Source: Psychrobacter glacincola
GTDB taxonomy: Bacteria; Pseudomonadota; Gammaproteobacteria; Pseudomonadales; Moraxellaceae
Direction: 5' to 3'
Assembly: GCF_904846075.1 (NCBI RefSeq)
Contig: NZ_CAJGZH010000002.1
Span: 434,001-498,000 of the forward strand
Length of the DNA stretch: 64,000 nucleotides
Numbering within the stretch: the stretch's first letter is position 1; every line of letters starts with the position of its first letter. The notes beneath the pieces were generated by a model. The model worked only from the letters and a program-made list of their open reading frames with translations, was not told the origin of the DNA and ran no database searches. This document shows positions 44,854 to 54,275 of this stretch, piece by piece. The position numbers and the translations under genes were made by a program.

Positions 44854-46407
44854 ATGCTGTCACATTGGGTACGAGCCATCTTGCAAGCCACCGTCTATGA
44901 CGTGGCAATTCAAACACCACTTGAAGCGGCGCCCAAGCTGACCCAACGTTTTGCTAATGACATTCGTTTTAAACGCGAAGACTTGCAACCGGTCAAATCC
45001 TTTAAATTGCGTGGTGCCTATAATCGAATTAGTCAATTAAGTGATGAGCAAAAAGTACGCGGCGTCATTTGCGCCTCAGCAGGTAATCATGCCCAAGGGG
45101 TTGCTTATTCTGCCCGTAAACTTGCCCTAAACAATATCATCGTGATGCCGACCACTACACCTGACATTAAAGTAGATGCAGTAAAGGCGCTTGGCGGCAA
45201 TGTCGATTTGTATGGTGATAGCTTCGATGAAGCCAACCGTTATGCAATCAATCGCGCTGAAACAGAAGGTCTGACCTTTATCCCCCCTTACGATGATGAA
45301 TTGGTGATTGCCGGACAAGGTACCATTGGTCTTGAGCTAACTCAGCAATGGCGCAATATGGATTATGTGTTCGTCGCGGTTGGCGGTGGTGGTCTCATCT
45401 CAGGTGTCGCGGCATTCTTAGGTGAAGTTGCGCCGCATGTCAAAGTGATTGCGGTGGAAGCAGAGCAATCAGCTTCTCTTAAAGCGGCGCTTGAAGCCAA
45501 TGAGCGCGTTAAGCTTGAGCAAGTTGGACTGTTCGTCGACGGCGTGGCAGTTGCTCAAATCGGCGAATTGCCATTTGAAATTGTCCGTATGCAAAAGAGT
45601 GATAAATCAGGTCCTTTAGTCGAGCCTGAAGTCGTGACTTGTACCAATGACGAAGTATGCGCGGCGGTTAAAGATATCTTTGAAGAAAATCGCAGTATCG
45701 TTGAGCCTGCGGGCGCGTTACCCGTTGCTGGCATGAAAAAATATATCGAAGCCCATAATCTGCAAGGTAAAAACTGCGTCGGTATTATTTGCGGTGCCAA
45801 TATGAACTTTGACCGCCTACGCTATATCGCTGAGCGTACTGAAATTGGTGAGAAAAAAGAAGCCATCTTTGGTGTGACGATTCCTGAGCAGACAGGCGCT
45901 TTCTTAAACTTCTGCCGTAGCTTACATGGACGCAATATTACTGAGTTTAATTATCGCGCCGATAGCAAAAAATCACCTGACTCTATGGAACCTGCATCAA
46001 TATTTGTCGGTATCGCGCTAAAAGAAGGCGACAAAGAGCGTAAAACCATTCGCACCCAATTGGCAGCTGATGGCTACACGGCTCATGATCTGACCGATGA
46101 TGATATTGCCAAATCACATATCCGCCATTTGATTGGTGGTCATGCGCATGTCGCAAACGAGCAATTATTAAGTGTGGTTTTCCCTGAACGTCCAGGGGCA
46201 TTGCTGAAGTTTTTAGAAAAGCTGGGTGATGACTTTAATATTACTTTGTTTCATTATCGCAATCATGGTGCCGCCGAGGGTCGCGTATTGGTCGGTTTGC
46301 AAGCGTCTGAAGGTAACTCTCGTCAATTACAAGACGCGTTACTCGATATCGGCTATGACTGCACCATGCTCAATGACAATATCGGTTATCAATTATTTTT
46401 GAAATAA
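44854..46407 (+). CDS. ilvA: Threonine ammonia-lyase, biosynthetic
   Basis: IlvA deaminates threonine to 2-oxobutanoate, the first step to isoleucine. The 517 residues contain KREDLQPVKSFKLRGAYN with the PLP lysine near 50, ASAGNHAQGVAYSA, the glycine-rich PLP loop VGGGGLISG and two C-terminal ACT-like regulatory repeats (around 330-415 and 425-515), so feedback inhibition by isoleucine is expected. ATG 44854 follows TTAGGGAAC. Confidence 0.96.
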   Translation: MLSHWVRAILQATVYDVAIQTPLEAAPKLTQRFANDIRFKREDLQPVKSFKLRGAYNRISQLSDEQKVRGVICASAGNHAQGVAYSARKLALNNIIVMPTTTPDIKVDAVKALGGNVDLYGDSFDEANRYAINRAETEGLTFIPPYDDELVIAGQGTIGLELTQQWRNMDYVFVAVGGGGLISGVAAFLGEVAPHVKVIAVEAEQSASLKAALEANERVKLEQVGLFVDGVAVAQIGELPFEIVRMQKSDKSGPLVEPEVVTCTNDEVCAAVKDIFEENRSIVEPAGALPVAGMKKYIEAHNLQGKNCVGIICGANMNFDRLRYIAERTEIGEKKEAIFGVTIPEQTGAFLNFCRSLHGRNITEFNYRADSKKSPDSMEPASIFVGIALKEGDKERKTIRTQLAADGYTAHDLTDDDIAKSHIRHLIGGHAHVANEQLLSVVFPERPGALLKFLEKLGDDFNITLFHYRNHGAAEGRVLVGLQASEGNSRQLQDALLDIGYDCTMLNDNIGYQLFLK

Positions 46408-46532
46408 AAATAGACTATCAATCCATCAATGGCTGTTTGTTAATCACCAAAAAGCCGCCATTGATGAATGAACAGTGGTTATGCATTGGTAGCTTTCCTT
46501 AATTCATAGCGACCATGATGAGGTGGTAAACC

Positions 46533-46922
46533 GTGACTCAAAAAATATTGATCTTTGTATTATTACTGGTTTTAGCACTTTTGGGTTATAAGATGCTGCA
46601 ACCTAACAACACGACCAGTAACCCTATCGCTGACGTTGCGACTGAGACTCCAGTTGACGCTGCTTTTACCTCAACTGATCTGGATGACATACCGCCAACG
46701 TACGTCGATTCAGATGCAACGTCAACATCAGTCTCGGCAGTAAAACCAGTACTCACGTCGTCAGCATCAGCATCAGCATCAAGCTTTACCTGTGATGGCA
46801 GAAAGCATTGCTCTCAGATGACGTCATGCGCAGAAGCCACTTACTTTGTACAACACTGCCCGAATACCAAAATGGATGGTAATAATGATGGTATCCCATG
46901 TGAGCAGCAGTGGTGTCGCTGA
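46533..46922 (+). CDS. Membrane-anchored protein with excalibur calcium-binding domain
   Basis: The 129-residue protein has one N-terminal membrane helix (ILIFVLLLVLALLGYKML), a Thr/Asp/Ser-rich linker with a (SA)n stretch encoded by TCAGCA repeats, and a C-terminal excalibur domain: DGNNDGIPCEQQWC, the EF-hand-like Dx(D/N)xDGxxCE motif, plus three further Cys that may form disulfides. It would be tethered to the inner membrane facing the periplasm. GTG 46533 is the start; GAGGTGG lies upstream. Its end overlaps nothing; a PaiB-like gene follows after 29 bases. Confidence 0.82.
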   Translation: MTQKILIFVLLLVLALLGYKMLQPNNTTSNPIADVATETPVDAAFTSTDLDDIPPTYVDSDATSTSVSAVKPVLTSSASASASSFTCDGRKHCSQMTSCAEATYFVQHCPNTKMDGNNDGIPCEQQWCR

Positions 46923-46951
46923 TTTTATATCAAATACAAACTGAGAACAGC

Positions 46952-47656
46952 ATGCATATTCCTGCTATTTTTGCCGAAGAAAACCTAGAAAATATCATTG
47001 GATTTATCGCAGCCAACCCCTTAGCGACCTTGGTTGCTCAAACCAAAGATGGCATCGAAGCCTGCCATATACCGCTCTTCTGGCATAACGATAACTTTAT
47101 GCCTGATGCTAGTGTTGGTGTTGGTGTTGGTGTTGGTGTTGGTTCTGATGTTAACTCTAATGCTCAGCACGGCTATCTTTACGGTCATTTCGGTCGTAAA
47201 AACCCTATTTATCAGAACACCTTACCAGATACTGCGTGGTTAATTATTTTTCAAGATTCTGGACATTATATCAGCCCCAACTGGTATCCTAGCAAAGCGA
47301 AAACCCATAAAGAAGTGCCCACTTGGAACTATCAAAGCGTCCATATTCAATCCAAAATTGAACTGCTTGAAGACGCCGATACACTGAAATGGATATTAGC
47401 AACCATGACTGCGCAGCAAGAGGTACTATCCGACCATCCTTGGTCATTAGATGAGGCACCTGCTACTTATATTGATGCTATGTGCCGAGGGATTATTGGC
47501 TTTAAGCTGCCCATCGATTCTATACAAGCCCAATTTAAATTAAGCCAAAATAAAACCGTAGAAAATATCACAGGTGTGATTAATGGTTTAGCGCAGTTAA
47601 AGACAAATGATGCGGCAGAAATGGCGATGAAAGTTGCCAATCAGAATAATGGCTAA
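46952..47656 (+). CDS. PaiB-like FMN-binding protein
   Basis: The 234-residue protein belongs to the PaiB family (FMN-binding split-barrel; PaiB of Bacillus is named as a negative regulator). Conserved are PLATLVAQTKDGIEACHIPL, GYLYGHFGRKNP, the HYISPNWYPSK region and VPTWNYQSVHI. ATG 46952 is chosen for the family start HIPAIFAEEN. A (GV)5 stretch near residue 55-64 is encoded by five GTTGGT repeats, in frame, in a loop between strands. Confidence 0.85.
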   Translation: MHIPAIFAEENLENIIGFIAANPLATLVAQTKDGIEACHIPLFWHNDNFMPDASVGVGVGVGVGSDVNSNAQHGYLYGHFGRKNPIYQNTLPDTAWLIIFQDSGHYISPNWYPSKAKTHKEVPTWNYQSVHIQSKIELLEDADTLKWILATMTAQQEVLSDHPWSLDEAPATYIDAMCRGIIGFKLPIDSIQAQFKLSQNKTVENITGVINGLAQLKTNDAAEMAMKVANQNNG

Positions 47657-47781
47657 GACGAGACTTTCTCTCTTTACCATAAAAATCTATTGTTAAACAT
47701 TTTGATAGCGCAGGGCTCTTTCAATTTGCAAAAAAGCCACCATTAATATTATCTTACTTTATGGATATCGATGAGGTTTTG

Positions 47782-48222
47782 ATGAGTAAACACAACAAAA
47801 ACCACAATCAGCCTAGCCATAGCCAACCTGATGTCGTGCGTATGCGCCTCGATAAGTGGTTGTGGGCAGCACGATTTTATCGCACTCGCAACCTTGCTAA
47901 AGAAGCCATCGAAAGCGGACGGGTACATTATGCGGGTAGCCGCGTAAAGACCAGTAAAGAGATTATGGTTGGTGATGAACTACAGATTCGTCAAGGCTCA
48001 GCCACTGCCATGACTGAAAAGACCGTCGTCGTTGAAGCACTAACGGCGCAACGTGGTAATGCGCTCGCTGCTGAAGTTTTGTATTCAGAGACTGAAGAAA
48101 GCGAAGAGCGCCGCGCTTATCATGCTGAGCAGCGTAAACTTGCCAATCTTGCACGGCCTGATAATAAACCCAACAAAAAAGAGCGCCGTGACCTTCAACG
48201 CTTTAAGCACAAACAAGAGTAA
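47782..48222 (+). CDS. hslR: Ribosome-associated heat-shock protein Hsp15 (S4 domain)
   Basis: Hsp15 binds stalled 50S subunits that carry a nascent chain and helps recycle them. The S4 RNA-binding domain is at residues 20-65: MRLDKWLWAARFYRTRNLAK, ESGRVHYAGSRVKTSKEIMV. The C-terminus is a basic helix (NKKERRDLQRFKHK). ATG 47782 follows GAGG with proper spacing and gives 146 residues; the ATG at 47,761 has no ribosome site. Confidence 0.92.
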   Translation: MSKHNKNHNQPSHSQPDVVRMRLDKWLWAARFYRTRNLAKEAIESGRVHYAGSRVKTSKEIMVGDELQIRQGSATAMTEKTVVVEALTAQRGNALAAEVLYSETEESEERRAYHAEQRKLANLARPDNKPNKKERRDLQRFKHKQE

Positions 48223-48428
48223 GCTGGTCAAAGTACGACCTTAGATCATAAATAATATCATTGAAAATTCGTGAACAGATGACCGTATTGTTTAGCTTCT
48301 ACTCTTGCCATTCAAGGCATTAACCGTTACGCTGACAGCCGATTTACTTAATTAATTGCATGCTAATAAAAGCCGCACTAACATGCCGGTCTCTTATAGC
48401 ATGTTTTTTTGTTATACAAGGTCATATT

Positions 48429-48926
48429 ATGCTGATGAAAACCTGTACTCCGTCTTCTGTATTATTGGTTTGTTTGGGAAATATTTGCCGATCGCCAACG
48501 GCTGAAGAAGTCTTTCGTCAGCAAGCAGCGATTGCTGGATTGTCAATCAAAGTAGATTCAGCAGGAACGAGTGACTCGCATATTGGTCATGCGCCCGACA
48601 CTCGCTCGCAACGCCATGCAAAAGCGCATGGTTATAAAATCAATAAACTGGTCGCCCGCCAAGTCAGTGCCGATGACTTTCGTAATTTCGATTTAATTCT
48701 AGCGATGGATACACAGAATTTAGCTGATTTACAAGCCATCAAAGACAGCTTGATAGAGACAGAAGACAATTTGGCCAAGTTGGCTTTATTTAGTGAGGAA
48801 GATCCTACTTATGGCGGCGACGATGTGCCAGATCCTTATAAAGGTGATGGTGATGACTTTGAAGAGGTGATTGAGCGTATTGAGTCAAGCGCACAAGCGT
48901 GGATTGAAAGCTGGAAAGCTTGCTAA
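48429..48926 (+). CDS. Low-molecular-weight protein tyrosine phosphatase
   Basis: The 165-residue cytosolic phosphatase has the P-loop VCLGNICRSPTAEEVF (C-x5-R, about residues 15-23) near the N-terminus and the general acid in VPDPYKGDGDDFE. The closest family types are YfkJ-like or Wzb-like enzymes. No tyrosine kinase or capsule gene is nearby, so the substrate is unknown. ATG 48429 follows AAGG at seven bases; the region before it has no conserved sequence. Confidence 0.92.
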   Translation: MLMKTCTPSSVLLVCLGNICRSPTAEEVFRQQAAIAGLSIKVDSAGTSDSHIGHAPDTRSQRHAKAHGYKINKLVARQVSADDFRNFDLILAMDTQNLADLQAIKDSLIETEDNLAKLALFSEEDPTYGGDDVPDPYKGDGDDFEEVIERIESSAQAWIESWKAC

Positions 48927-49006
48927 CGATAAAGCTAACTTTCTGCCACCTTTGTGTCTTTCATCCTTTATAATAAACACTGTGTAATTCATTATCTATC
49001 TGCCAC

Positions 49007-50167
49007 ATGGGCTATGTTATGACCTCAGTTTCACGCTTGGATTCTAGTACTCAATTTGCCATGACCACTGATTTGCCACCGAGCTTATTGACCCGTAAAC
49101 TAGTCGATTTGTCACATGGTAATACCATGGCCTTAGCCTGTGTCGCGGATACTGTCGTGACACTGACGGCTGAAGCACAGCTTGACGATTTTATGGCAAA
49201 TTATACAAAAGACATAGCGAAAAACAAGCCATTATTTGTGTTGTCTGGCGGTAGTAATGTGTTATTGCCAGCGCATCTGAATGCTATCGTATTGCAGCCC
49301 CAAATGCGCGGCATCAGCCTAACCGCTCAGACAGATAGCCACGTCGATATCGCAGTAATGGCAGGTGAAAACTGGCATGACTTGGTGGTGTATACGGTCA
49401 GTCAAGGTTGGTATGGGCTAGAAAATCTGGCACTAATCCCGGGGCTAACTGGTGCGGCACCCGTACAAAATATCGGTGCTTATGGTGTCCAACTAGAAGA
49501 CTGCTTACAGTATGTACGAGCCTATCACTTACCCACTCAAACTTGGCATCATCTCACAGCCACGGACTGCGAGTTTGGCTATCGTGACAGCATTTTTAAA
49601 CGTGCGCCTAATACTTGGTTAATCAGCTGTGTTGGATTCAGATTACATACCGATGCAACCAAAATCCTAACCAGCTATGGTGATGTGCAAACCGTTGCAC
49701 AACGCTATGCCGAGCAAGACGATCGTACGCAGCCAGTGCCTGCGGATATCATGCAAGCGATTATCGATATTCGTCGACAGAAACTCCCTAACCCCAAGCA
49801 ACTGCCAAATTGTGGTAGCTTTTTTCAAAACCCCATTATTCCTCAATCGCAATTTATTGCTTTACAATCGACCTACCCTACTATCGTCGGCTACGCTATG
49901 CCTGATGCCATGGTAAAGGTTGCGGCAGGCTGGTTGATTGAACAGACAGGTTTGAAAGGTGGTGGTATTGCACCGATTGTCACCCATCAGCAGCAAGCCT
50001 TGGTGCTGACCAATCATGCCCCTTATTACGCCACTCAAGATGATGTAGCAGATGCCCAACGACATATCATCAATACGGTTTATGAAAAATTTTCGATTCA
50101 GTTAGCGCGTGAGCCAGTTTGGGTAAATGCTGACGGCTCTATTGGGTATGATGAGCATGTGGTCTAA
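49007..50167 (+). CDS. murB: UDP-N-acetylmuramate dehydrogenase
   Basis: MurB reduces UDP-GlcNAc-enolpyruvate to UDP-MurNAc with NADPH and FAD. The protein shows LSGGSNVLL (FAD-binding), ENLALIPGLTGAAPVQNIGAYG, the substrate-site Tyr in CEFGYRDSIFK and the catalytic Ser in LPNCGSFFQNP. The 386 residues fit the E. coli-like type I, with a ~20-residue N-terminal extension; ATG 49019 is an alternative start. The next gene overlaps its end by 20 bases. Confidence 0.95.
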   Translation: MGYVMTSVSRLDSSTQFAMTTDLPPSLLTRKLVDLSHGNTMALACVADTVVTLTAEAQLDDFMANYTKDIAKNKPLFVLSGGSNVLLPAHLNAIVLQPQMRGISLTAQTDSHVDIAVMAGENWHDLVVYTVSQGWYGLENLALIPGLTGAAPVQNIGAYGVQLEDCLQYVRAYHLPTQTWHHLTATDCEFGYRDSIFKRAPNTWLISCVGFRLHTDATKILTSYGDVQTVAQRYAEQDDRTQPVPADIMQAIIDIRRQKLPNPKQLPNCGSFFQNPIIPQSQFIALQSTYPTIVGYAMPDAMVKVAAGWLIEQTGLKGGGIAPIVTHQQQALVLTNHAPYYATQDDVADAQRHIINTVYEKFSIQLAREPVWVNADGSIGYDEHVV

Positions 50168-50930
50168 GCGGCTATTATCTAAGCGACTATGGCGTTATTA
50201 CCTGCGTTCAGCTGAGCGTATGATAAAGCTATTTCGCATTATTAATATTACCTTTTTACTTGGTTCAACGACTGTTATTTTAGTACTCATCAGCCTATTC
50301 ACGCCGCTGTTCTCCCAAGCGATTGTTTATCTATTTACGCTTTTGCCATTGCCCAGCCTACCCTCTGCTGCCTTGAGTTCACCGCCTACCGCTTATGTGG
50401 TGTTAGGCGGCGGACTAACCAATGATCATGACAATCAGATTATTCTTAATAGCTACAGCCTCAACCGTGCCCGTACCGCTGCCAGCGCTTATCACGACTT
50501 ACCCCTACCTATTGTACTAAGCGGTGCTGAAGCGCCGTGGCTCGGTCAATGGCTCATTGAGCATGGTATTGATGGGTTGATAAGTGAAAATGCCAGTATG
50601 AATACCTGCGAAAATGCGCGTTTTACCGCCAAACGTATTCCCCTGCGTCATGTGTATCTCATTACTGACAGCTACCATATGGCACGTGCTCGTAGACAGT
50701 TTGCCTTAAACGGTATCAATAGCACACCACTTAGCGCCCCTTTACCAGTGAGCCGTGACTGGATGAAACCTGCGCAAAACTTAAGTCATTCTCGACGCGC
50801 TGTTTATGAGGTTGCCGCTTATTTACGCGATGTGATACGTCCTCAAATGAATTGTCGTCATGCCAACGACGTGACCTCACAGCAGCTGTTAACCCCTAGA
50901 GGTAACGCAGCAAAAAAACCTGACGAATAA
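50148..50930 (+). CDS. YdcF/ElyC-type DUF218 protein
   Basis: The 260-residue inner-membrane protein has a basic N-terminus, a membrane helix (LFRIINITFLLGSTTVILVLISLF, residues ~24-48) and a periplasmic DUF218 domain: AYVVLGGGL, LNRARTAASAYHDLPLPIVLSG, NTCENARFTAK and HVYLITDSYHMARARRQF. ElyC and SanA relatives affect envelope integrity. It overlaps murB, which suggests a shared transcript and an envelope role. ATG 50148 or 50151 is the likely start. Confidence 0.85.
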   Translation: MMSMWSKRLLSKRLWRYYLRSAERMIKLFRIINITFLLGSTTVILVLISLFTPLFSQAIVYLFTLLPLPSLPSAALSSPPTAYVVLGGGLTNDHDNQIILNSYSLNRARTAASAYHDLPLPIVLSGAEAPWLGQWLIEHGIDGLISENASMNTCENARFTAKRIPLRHVYLITDSYHMARARRQFALNGINSTPLSAPLPVSRDWMKPAQNLSHSRRAVYEVAAYLRDVIRPQMNCRHANDVTSQQLLTPRGNAAKKPDE

Positions 50931-51055
50931 AGTTAAATACAAGCAGGTAGCCAATTCAATATCTTTTGAGAACTTACCCTAATCACTACCGGTCATCCAC
51001 TATACTTGTGATGAGTGTATAATAATAAAAGAAAATGCTATTTAAGAGAGTTACC

Positions 51056-51352
51056 ATGCTCAGTATATTTTTATTAATTCCATTAAGTCTCATGCTATTT
51101 GTGGTTGCCATTTGGGCAGTACGTTATGCTGTCAAATCAAATCAGTTTGAAGATTTGGACAATGCATCACAGCGCATCATATTGGATGATCGCCAAGAGC
51201 GTCGGCAAACCATACAGGCTCATGATTACTCAGCGCCTATTTCGCAGAATGACGATACCACAGCGACTGATATAGTCGCTGATGATAAGGTGAGCCATCC
51301 TGATATAGAGTCAATTGATCATGCTGACCTTGATAAACAGCCAAAAATCTAG
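51056..51352 (+). CDS. ccoS: cbb3-type cytochrome oxidase assembly protein CcoS
   Basis: CcoS is a small one-helix protein needed to insert cofactors into cbb3 oxidase. Here LSIFLLIPLSLMLFVVAIWA is the membrane helix, followed by the signature QFEDLDNASQRIILDD. ATG 51056 (AAGAGAG in front) gives 98 residues; the acidic C-terminal tail of about 55 residues is longer than usual. A TauE/SafE-like gene follows, as in other cco clusters, although ccoNOP and ccoI are not in the window. Confidence 0.9.
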   Translation: MLSIFLLIPLSLMLFVVAIWAVRYAVKSNQFEDLDNASQRIILDDRQERRQTIQAHDYSAPISQNDDTTATDIVADDKVSHPDIESIDHADLDKQPKI

Positions 51353-51560
51353 CATTGAGCCACCTTATCTATAGTACAAGCTATTAAAAGTGTGAATATA
51401 TGGCAACCGAGCGCAAATCGTACGACTTAGTACATTGAATGAGGTGACTGCCATAACCACTTATCAAGGCTTGTACTATCTGTGCAACCTACTGTTAAGT
51501 GTTGGTTAAAGGCCGATTGCATGCGTAGGTTTGCTTTTCATTTTTTAGGAGAATCGCCCC

Positions 51561-52463
51561 ATGACCACCGCTTTACTTGTTGCGGCACTACTGATGGGAT
51601 TTTTTGGTTCACCGCATTGCTTAGGCATGTGTGGCGGTCTGGTGACAGCATTTGGGCTATCGATGAAAGACGTCAGCCCTACCAAGCGCCGTGCTCTTGT
51701 GGCAACTTACCATTTAGGTCGTTTGACCAGTTACGCATTTTTGGGTTTGATGGCAGGCCTGATTGGCACCACTGTGCTAGAACCCTTAATGAAAGGTAAT
51801 AGTACGCCACGTATCTTGCTAGGCTTGGTGTTAGTGTTCGTCGGCGTGACCATGCTTGGCGCACCATTTTTAAAAAATCTTGAGCGTTTTGGTATGCGAT
51901 TTTGGCAATATCTCAGCCCACTTCGTCAAAAAGTATTTCCACTCAATACCTTTCCGCGAGCATTAACGGCTGGACTGCTTTGGGGATTTTTGCCTTGTGG
52001 ATTGGTTTATGGTGCATTATTGATTGCAGTGGTCGCTCACAATCCACTAAGCGGTGCCGCACTCATGTTTGTGTTTGGCTTAGGAACCGTACCGATGCTA
52101 GTCGCCACGCACGAAACCGTTGGCTGGTTACGTGACAAGATTGGACGTTTTCGCTTGAGACAGCTTAATGGCGCTGTCATGGTATTATCTGGCTTAGCCG
52201 TTGTGTTTGTCCCTATAGCAATGTCTAGCATGCATGGGGGGCATGATATGTCCAATATGCAAGGCGATCATATGCAAATGAGCGATTCAGAAATGACGGA
52301 TATGCCGATGGATACAAATATGGATCACAGCAGCCATAATATGATGCCAACTGATAACAGTACGACCCCCCAAGGTATGGATCATAGTATGCATGATATG
52401 AGTGATGGCGCGATCAACATGAACCACGATGAACATTCTGAAATGATGGAACAAGCTCAATAG
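51561..52463 (+). CDS. TauE/SafE-like (DsbD_2 type) membrane protein with Met/His-rich tail
   Basis: The 300-residue protein has about six membrane helices. GFFGSPHCLGMCGGLVTAFG at the start and GLLWGFLPCGLVYGALL in the middle are the paired motifs of the cytochrome-biogenesis-type TauE/SafE family found next to ccoS. The last ~75 residues are an unusual tail full of Met and His (MHGGHDMSN, MQGDHMQMSD, MDHSSHNMM, MDHSMHDMSD), which is typical of copper-binding segments. Together with ccoS next door, a role in copper delivery to the cbb3 oxidase is likely (inference). Confidence 0.85.
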   Translation: MTTALLVAALLMGFFGSPHCLGMCGGLVTAFGLSMKDVSPTKRRALVATYHLGRLTSYAFLGLMAGLIGTTVLEPLMKGNSTPRILLGLVLVFVGVTMLGAPFLKNLERFGMRFWQYLSPLRQKVFPLNTFPRALTAGLLWGFLPCGLVYGALLIAVVAHNPLSGAALMFVFGLGTVPMLVATHETVGWLRDKIGRFRLRQLNGAVMVLSGLAVVFVPIAMSSMHGGHDMSNMQGDHMQMSDSEMTDMPMDTNMDHSSHNMMPTDNSTTPQGMDHSMHDMSDGAINMNHDEHSEMMEQAQ

Positions 52464-52525
52464 AATCATCAATAATAGATATTGTTAAAATATAAAATCA
52501 TTTAACATCGAAATCTGCCATATAG

Positions 52526-52563
52526 AAAAGCCCTTAACATCAATCATGACGTTGAGGGCTTTT
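52526..52563. terminator. Bidirectional terminator
   Basis: AAAAGCCCT-T-AAC and GTT-G-AGGGCTTTT form a stem with A/T tracts on both sides, between the converging TauE-like and helicase genes. Confidence 0.85.
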
Positions 52564-52612
52564 ATGATTCCGACAGCTGTACACTATAGTAGAACTGACG
52601 GCTTATAAATCA

Positions 52613-53767
52613 CTACTCTTGCCACTGCTCAAGGGTAAACTTAGTATCTAAATGCTTCTCTAGCGCTGGTATATTAAAAGCATCATCTTCACTCACAAAA
52701 CTAATGCTGATGCCTGTTTGTCCAGCACGACCCGTACGGCCAATACGATGCACGTAATCATCTGGCTGATCAGGCAAGGTATAATTAACCACGTGGCTAA
52801 CATCATCGACATGGATACCGCGTCCTGCGACATCAGTTGCCACCAAGATAGAAGCATGACCATCTTTAAAACGCTGTAAATACTTTTCGCGTTTTTGTTG
52901 AATGACATCGCCTGACAACATCACAATTTTATGCGCTTGACGCAGCTTATGATAGAGACGCTTGACTTGGTCTTTACGATTGGCAAAGACAATCACTTTA
53001 TCCACTGCCGTATCACTGATGATACGCTGCAACGCTTCTAATTTTTGATCTTCTGTCAGTAAGTAAAAGTGCTGATCGACTAACTCACTGGTTTTATGTT
53101 CTGGCTCGATTTCAACAAACTGCGGCTCATGCAACCAGCGATAGGCTAGATTCATCACATCTTGGTTAAAGGTGGCAGAAAACAGTAAGCTTTGACGGTC
53201 TGTATTGGCTGGCATCCGACCTACCAAACGCTTGATGTCAGGGATAAAACCCATATCTAGCATGCGATCTGCTTCATCTAACACCAGTACTTCCACTCGA
53301 TCTAAATAGACCATGCCTTTATTGGCAAGATCAATCAAACGACCAGGTGTCGCGACCAAAATATCAACGTATTGACGCTCAAGCTCATGCTGCTGAGTCT
53401 CATAATTGGTGCCACCCATGATGCAAACACTGTGTAGCGAAGTATATTTGGTCAAAGCGATACAATCATCAAATATTTGCTGAGCAAGCTCGCGAGTGGG
53501 TGCCATAACAACGGCACGTGGCTCACCCAAATAACGCTCTTCATCATTGGTAAAAGGACGTTTAAGCAAGGCTTCCATAATAGTCAATAGAAAGGTTGCC
53601 GTCTTACCAGTACCCGTCTGCGCCTGTCCAATAGCATCTTGATTTGCCAGCGTATGCGGTAATATTTGTGCTTGAATGGGCGTCAATGCCATAAAACCTA
53701 GATCGCTTACGGCACGTAAGGTCGGTGCTGAAAGTGGCAAATCAGTAAACGTGGTAAAATTACTCAA
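52613..53767 (-). CDS. DEAD-box ATP-dependent RNA helicase (RhlB-like)
   Basis: The 384 residues contain all DEAD-box motifs in order: LTPIQAQILP (Q motif), AQTGTGKT (I), APTRELAQQ (Ia), TPGRL (Ib), LDEADRMLDMGF (II), FSATF (III), VIVFANRKDQVKRLY (IV), ILVATDVAGRGIHVDDVSHV (V) and YVHRIGRTGRAGQTG (VI). The C-terminal part (SFVSEDDAFNIPALEKHL) is most like RhlB, without a long basic tail. It remodels RNA, perhaps with the degradosome. A cold-shock protein gene lies upstream on the same strand. Confidence 0.93.
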   Translation of the reverse strand: MSNFTTFTDLPLSAPTLRAVSDLGFMALTPIQAQILPHTLANQDAIGQAQTGTGKTATFLLTIMEALLKRPFTNDEERYLGEPRAVVMAPTRELAQQIFDDCIALTKYTSLHSVCIMGGTNYETQQHELERQYVDILVATPGRLIDLANKGMVYLDRVEVLVLDEADRMLDMGFIPDIKRLVGRMPANTDRQSLLFSATFNQDVMNLAYRWLHEPQFVEIEPEHKTSELVDQHFYLLTEDQKLEALQRIISDTAVDKVIVFANRKDQVKRLYHKLRQAHKIVMLSGDVIQQKREKYLQRFKDGHASILVATDVAGRGIHVDDVSHVVNYTLPDQPDDYVHRIGRTGRAGQTGISISFVSEDDAFNIPALEKHLDTKFTLEQWQE

Positions 53768-54059
53768 AAAAATATCCTTTTAAATTAATCACTTGTTCAT
53801 TACTAATAATAAGTAGACTCATGATAAATAGGCTCATGATAACCCGTTATATTGCTGTCTAAATTAAGCAGCAACAACAATATGAAATCTATATACAGCT
53901 GACTGAGATACGGGCATAAAAAAAGCCAAGCCTAACGCCTGATCCTACCAAACATACTGATTTTTACTCAACATGGGTAAGATAAAACGGGCTTGACTCA
54001 GTAGTATATCAGTAGTGTCTACAGACATTATAGCTAAACCGCTCTAATGACTGGATAGA

Positions 54060-54275
54060 TTACTCTTCTACTTTTCTGACTTCTTCAGCTTGAAGGCCTT
54101 TATCACCTTCTACCACACTGAATTCGACCTTTTCGCCATCTTTTAGAGAACGATAGCCATCACCTTGAATCGCGCGGAAATGGACAAAAATATCTTCTCC
54201 GCTGTCACGTTGAATGAAGCCAAAGCCTTTTGAGTCATTAAACCACTTAACGATACCTTGCTCACGAGCTGACAT
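54060..54275 (-). CDS. Cold-shock domain protein (CspA family)
   Basis: The 71-residue single OB-fold protein has both RNA-binding motifs, KGFGFIQ (RNP1, about 16-22) and DIFVHF (RNP2, about 28-33). It would melt RNA structure at low temperature, which suits a cold-adapted organism. The ATG at 54275 is preceded by TAGGAAGC. A long intergenic leader of about 475 bases lies upstream. Confidence 0.95.
   Translation of the reverse strand: MSAREQGIVKWFNDSKGFGFIQRDSGEDIFVHFRAIQGDGYRSLKDGEKVEFSVVEGDKGLQAEEVRKVEE

Noticed and set aside
47113..47142. GTTGGT repeat as on/off phase variation
   Set aside because: The unit is six bases, so gain or loss keeps the reading frame.
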